Assembly: GCA_020861095.1 (NCBI GenBank)
Contig: JAJBTC010000027.1
Span: forward strand, 1-51,980
Source: Bacteroides sp.
GTDB lineage: Bacteria; Bacteroidota; Bacteroidia; Bacteroidales; Bacteroidaceae
Length of the DNA stretch: 51,980 bases
Reading direction: 5' to 3'
Part shown: piece by piece, positions 49,877 to 51,980 of the stretch
Layout: every line of letters begins with the position of its first letter
Numbering within the stretch: the stretch's first letter is position 1
Program-made: the position numbers and the translations under genes
Notes under the pieces: generated by a model
The model's database searches: none
Told to the model about the DNA's origin: nothing
Seen by the model: only the letters and a program-made list of their open reading frames with translations

Positions 49877-51043
49877 ATGAAAAAAATACTTTTACTCGGT
49901 TCAGGTGAATTAGGAAAAGAGTTTGTGATCTCGGCACAGCGCAAAGGGCTGCACGTCATAGCTTGTGATTCATACGCGGGAGCGCCTGCCATGCAGGTGG
50001 CCGATGCCTGTGAGGTGATCGATATGCTCAATGGGGATGAACTGGCCCGGGCAGTGGAGAAGCACCAGCCCGATCTGATCGTTCCCGAGATCGAGGCCAT
50101 CCGTACAGAACGTCTGTATGATTTTGAAAAGCAGGGCATACAGGTGGTTCCCAGTGCACGCGCGGTCAACTTTACCATGAACCGCAAAGCGATTCGTGAT
50201 CTGGCAGCCAGAGAACTGGGACTGAAGACCGCGAAATATTTCTATGCCACTACGTTTGAACAATTGAAGGAGGCCTCCGAAAAGATCGGCTTCCCTTGTG
50301 TAGTAAAGCCGTTGATGTCTTCCTCCGGCAAAGGGCAATCGTTGGTGAAAAGCCCCGATGAACTGGAACAGGCCTGGGAATACGGATGCAGTGGCAGCCG
50401 GGGAGATATCCGCGAACTGATCATTGAAGAATTCATTCATTTCGATAGCGAGATCACGCTGCTCACCGTCACTCAGAAAGAAGGACCCACACTCTTTTGT
50501 CCGCCCATCGGACATATACAAAAAGGAGGAGATTATCAGGAAAGTTTTCAGCCTGCGGTGATCGATCCGGCCCATCTGAAAGAGGCACAGAATATGGCAG
50601 AAAAGGTGACACGCGCGCTCACCGGTGCCGGACTGTGGGGAGTAGAATTTTTCCTGAGCCACAAAAACGGGGTGTACTTCTCCGAACTCTCTCCGCGTCC
50701 GCACGACACCGGTATGGTGACCCTGGCAGGTACGCAGAACCTGAATGAATTTGAACTTCATCTGCGTGCTGCTCTCGGATGGCCCATACCCGGAGTGAAG
50801 CAGGAACGTATGGGAGCCAGTGCCGTGATCCTATCTGCCATTGCATCCGCAGATACACCCCGCTTCCGTGGCATAGAAGAGGTAATGAAAGAAGAAGATG
50901 CCTACCTGCGTCTGTTCGGCAAACCCTTCACCCGGCAGAAAAGACGTATGGCAGTTGTATTGTGCTATGCTCCTCTGGGCAGTGATATGGAGGCTCTGCG
51001 CGATAAAGCCAAGCGTCTGGCGGCAGAAGTGGAAGTCTTTTGA
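49877..51043 (+). CDS. purT: Formate-dependent phosphoribosylglycinamide formyltransferase
   Basis: A 388-residue ATP-grasp enzyme using formate and ATP to formylate GAR in purine synthesis. The start is diagnostic: [20 protein letters not shown]. Other motifs: [53 protein letters not shown] (about 150-160; ATP-binding), [28 protein letters not shown] and [16 protein letters not shown]. Length is typical. It bypasses folate-dependent PurN and uses formate. Repeat islands lie on both sides. Confidence 0.97.
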   Translation: MKKILLLGSGELGKEFVISAQRKGLHVIACDSYAGAPAMQVADACEVIDMLNGDELARAVEKHQPDLIVPEIEAIRTERLYDFEKQGIQVVPSARAVNFTMNRKAIRDLAARELGLKTAKYFYATTFEQLKEASEKIGFPCVVKPLMSSSGKGQSLVKSPDELEQAWEYGCSGSRGDIRELIIEEFIHFDSEITLLTVTQKEGPTLFCPPIGHIQKGGDYQESFQPAVIDPAHLKEAQNMAEKVTRALTGAGLWGVEFFLSHKNGVYFSELSPRPHDTGMVTLAGTQNLNEFELHLRAALGWPIPGVKQERMGASAVILSAIASADTPRFRGIEEVMKEEDAYLRLFGKPFTRQKRRMAVVLCYAPLGSDMEALRDKAKRLAAEVEVF

Positions 51044-51980
51044 TTTACGATTTACTAATTTACGATTTACGATTGAAATTACAGAAAGAATAGGTTTGTA
51101 AATCCCTATGCGTACCATTTTATATATAAACATACCAAACGCATAGTTGCACTGATGTCCGGAATAAATCGTTAATATTTGAGATAATGAGGTTTATGTC
51201 AATTATTTATATTTATTTTTTTACTTGGAGGATTTCAAACGGTTCCATTTGTTCAGGCTATCCAAATGATATTCATTCCCTTCTGAAAGCCTGAAGTGAC
51301 TTTACGGTACATAACTCTCTCTGAAAGCCTGAAGTGGCTTTCATGTGCATAACTTTCTCTGAAAGCCCGGAGGGTTTACTGTGACTAACCCCCAGTGAAG
51401 CGAAGCATAGCGGAGCGACTGGGGGTAGTAACTACACCTTTGACTTCAACCCCAAAGTGGGTTGAATGATTCTATCCTGAATAAACGATATTAAATTGTG
51501 CTCCTGCTATGTAGAATGGAGTTTTTCTGTATTCAACCCACTTCGGAGTTGACTATAGATGCCTTAGATATACCCCCAGTCGCTTCGTTACGGGCAAGGC
51601 CCTTCACTGCGCTTCACTGGGGGTTATGCACAGTAAACCCTCCGGGTTTTCAAAGGAAATCGGGGTAAATCAGATAAAATTCGAGTAAATCGCAGTAAAT
51701 GAGTGTCATCTGGATAGTTCCGAAAATCTTAACCTATTTTTCCGGACATCACTGCATATTTGTGTCTTCGCAGTGTATGTGGTATATTTCCATTCATTTG
51801 AATGTGTCTTTATGGGAAGAACCACCAATGAATTGTAGGTCTTCTCAGATACATATCTGAGATATATAGCTGTGTTAAACCAAAACAGAGATGCAAATAT
51901 GGAGACGCAACTATGCGTCTCCATATTTGCATATAAAATGTTACGCATAAGGATTTACAAACATATTCTTTCTGTAATTT
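51044..51980. repeat. Composite intergenic repeat island, copy 4, cut by window end
   Basis: Starts at the base after the purT stop codon. Outer arm TTTACGATTTACTAATTTACG... runs to about 51080, then a 46-base segment (51076-51121) recurs inverted at 51935-51980 with about three mismatches, so the island is nested in a longer palindrome that continues beyond the window. The inner element is at about 51131-51770. Three tandem GAAAGCC hairpins start at 51284, 51323 and 51361, followed by the CCCCCAGT/ACTGGGGG stems and TCAACCC arms. Same orientation as copies 1 and 3. Confidence 0.82.
51891..51932. repeat. 19-bp perfect palindrome with 4-base loop
   Basis: ATGCAAATATGGAGACGCA (51891-51909) and its exact inverse (51914-51932) around ACTA. 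Its inner part, GAGACGCA...TGCGTCTC, repeats at the very start of the window and is related to the GAGACGCAC...GTGCGTCTC palindromes of copies 2 and 3. A second small palindrome, TCTCAGATA/TATCTGAGA, lies at 51843-51862. Confidence 0.75.

Overview
The window looks like chromosomal DNA of a Bacteroidales bacterium (phylum Bacteroidota), perhaps Tannerellaceae, Porphyromonadaceae or Dysgonomonadaceae; I cannot place the genus. The evidence is the gene set (secreted glycoside hydrolases and lipoproteins, DUF1573, DUF4301, an AddAB pair, a RelA-type ppGpp synthetase with a TGS domain, OPT and SSS transporters) and promoter-like boxes of the Bacteroides type (TAnnTTTG at -7, often TATCTTTG, with TTG/TTTG about 19-21 bases upstream). 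There is no phage, integrase, transposase, CRISPR array, rRNA or SusC/SusD pair. I count about 34 protein genes including broken ones, plus one tRNA-Asp.

Layout. 1-8 kb: a secreted GH2 beta-galactosidase, a secreted alpha/beta hydrolase, an OPT transporter and a small DUF1573 protein, all on the minus strand, then a divergent lipoprotein aldose 1-epimerase. 9-11 kb: an SSS symporter followed by EngB. 12-16 kb: recR with a small membrane protein and a GNAT, then YqgE/AlgH, a class I aminotransferase and tRNA-Asp. 16.5-22 kb: a lipoprotein hydrolase, a coupled three-gene unit (GNAT-like, PAPS-reductase-like with DUF3440, ParB-like), a frameshifted UDP-glucuronate decarboxylase and a REC-histidine kinase. 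22-30 kb: AddB-AddA recombination nucleases and a K+/H+ antiporter. 30-33.5 kb: a 5'-truncated histidine kinase back to back with a frameshifted FtsX/MacB permease, a decaying locus. 33.5-40 kb: MATE exporter, HAD phosphatase, PL1 pectate lyase lipoprotein, panB and an MFS transporter. 41-52 kb: GH95 alpha-L-fucosidase, DgkA, a RelA-type ppGpp synthetase with a degenerate hydrolase site, DUF4301 and PurT.

The most unusual content is between the genes. Four long intergenic gaps (11.1-12.05, 40.2-41.2, 48.9-49.8 and 51.0-52.0 kb), plus a fragment at the extreme left edge, hold copies of one roughly 950-base composite non-coding element. Its layers are: an outer inverted repeat built on the theme TTTACGATT; often a short GAGACGCAC...GTGCGTCTC palindrome; an inner terminal inverted repeat; and a core of nested stem-loops. 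Several copies begin directly at a stop codon, and three promoter -7 boxes touch their outer arms. One copy has its core inverted relative to its arms, and an inner stem shows compensatory changes. A second family (6.7-7.0 and 43.8-44.0 kb, with a fragment at 12.0 kb) has a covarying stem with a conserved loop. These repeats are the best candidate here for an undescribed system. The GNAT/PAPS-reductase/ParB unit is the best protein-coding candidate.
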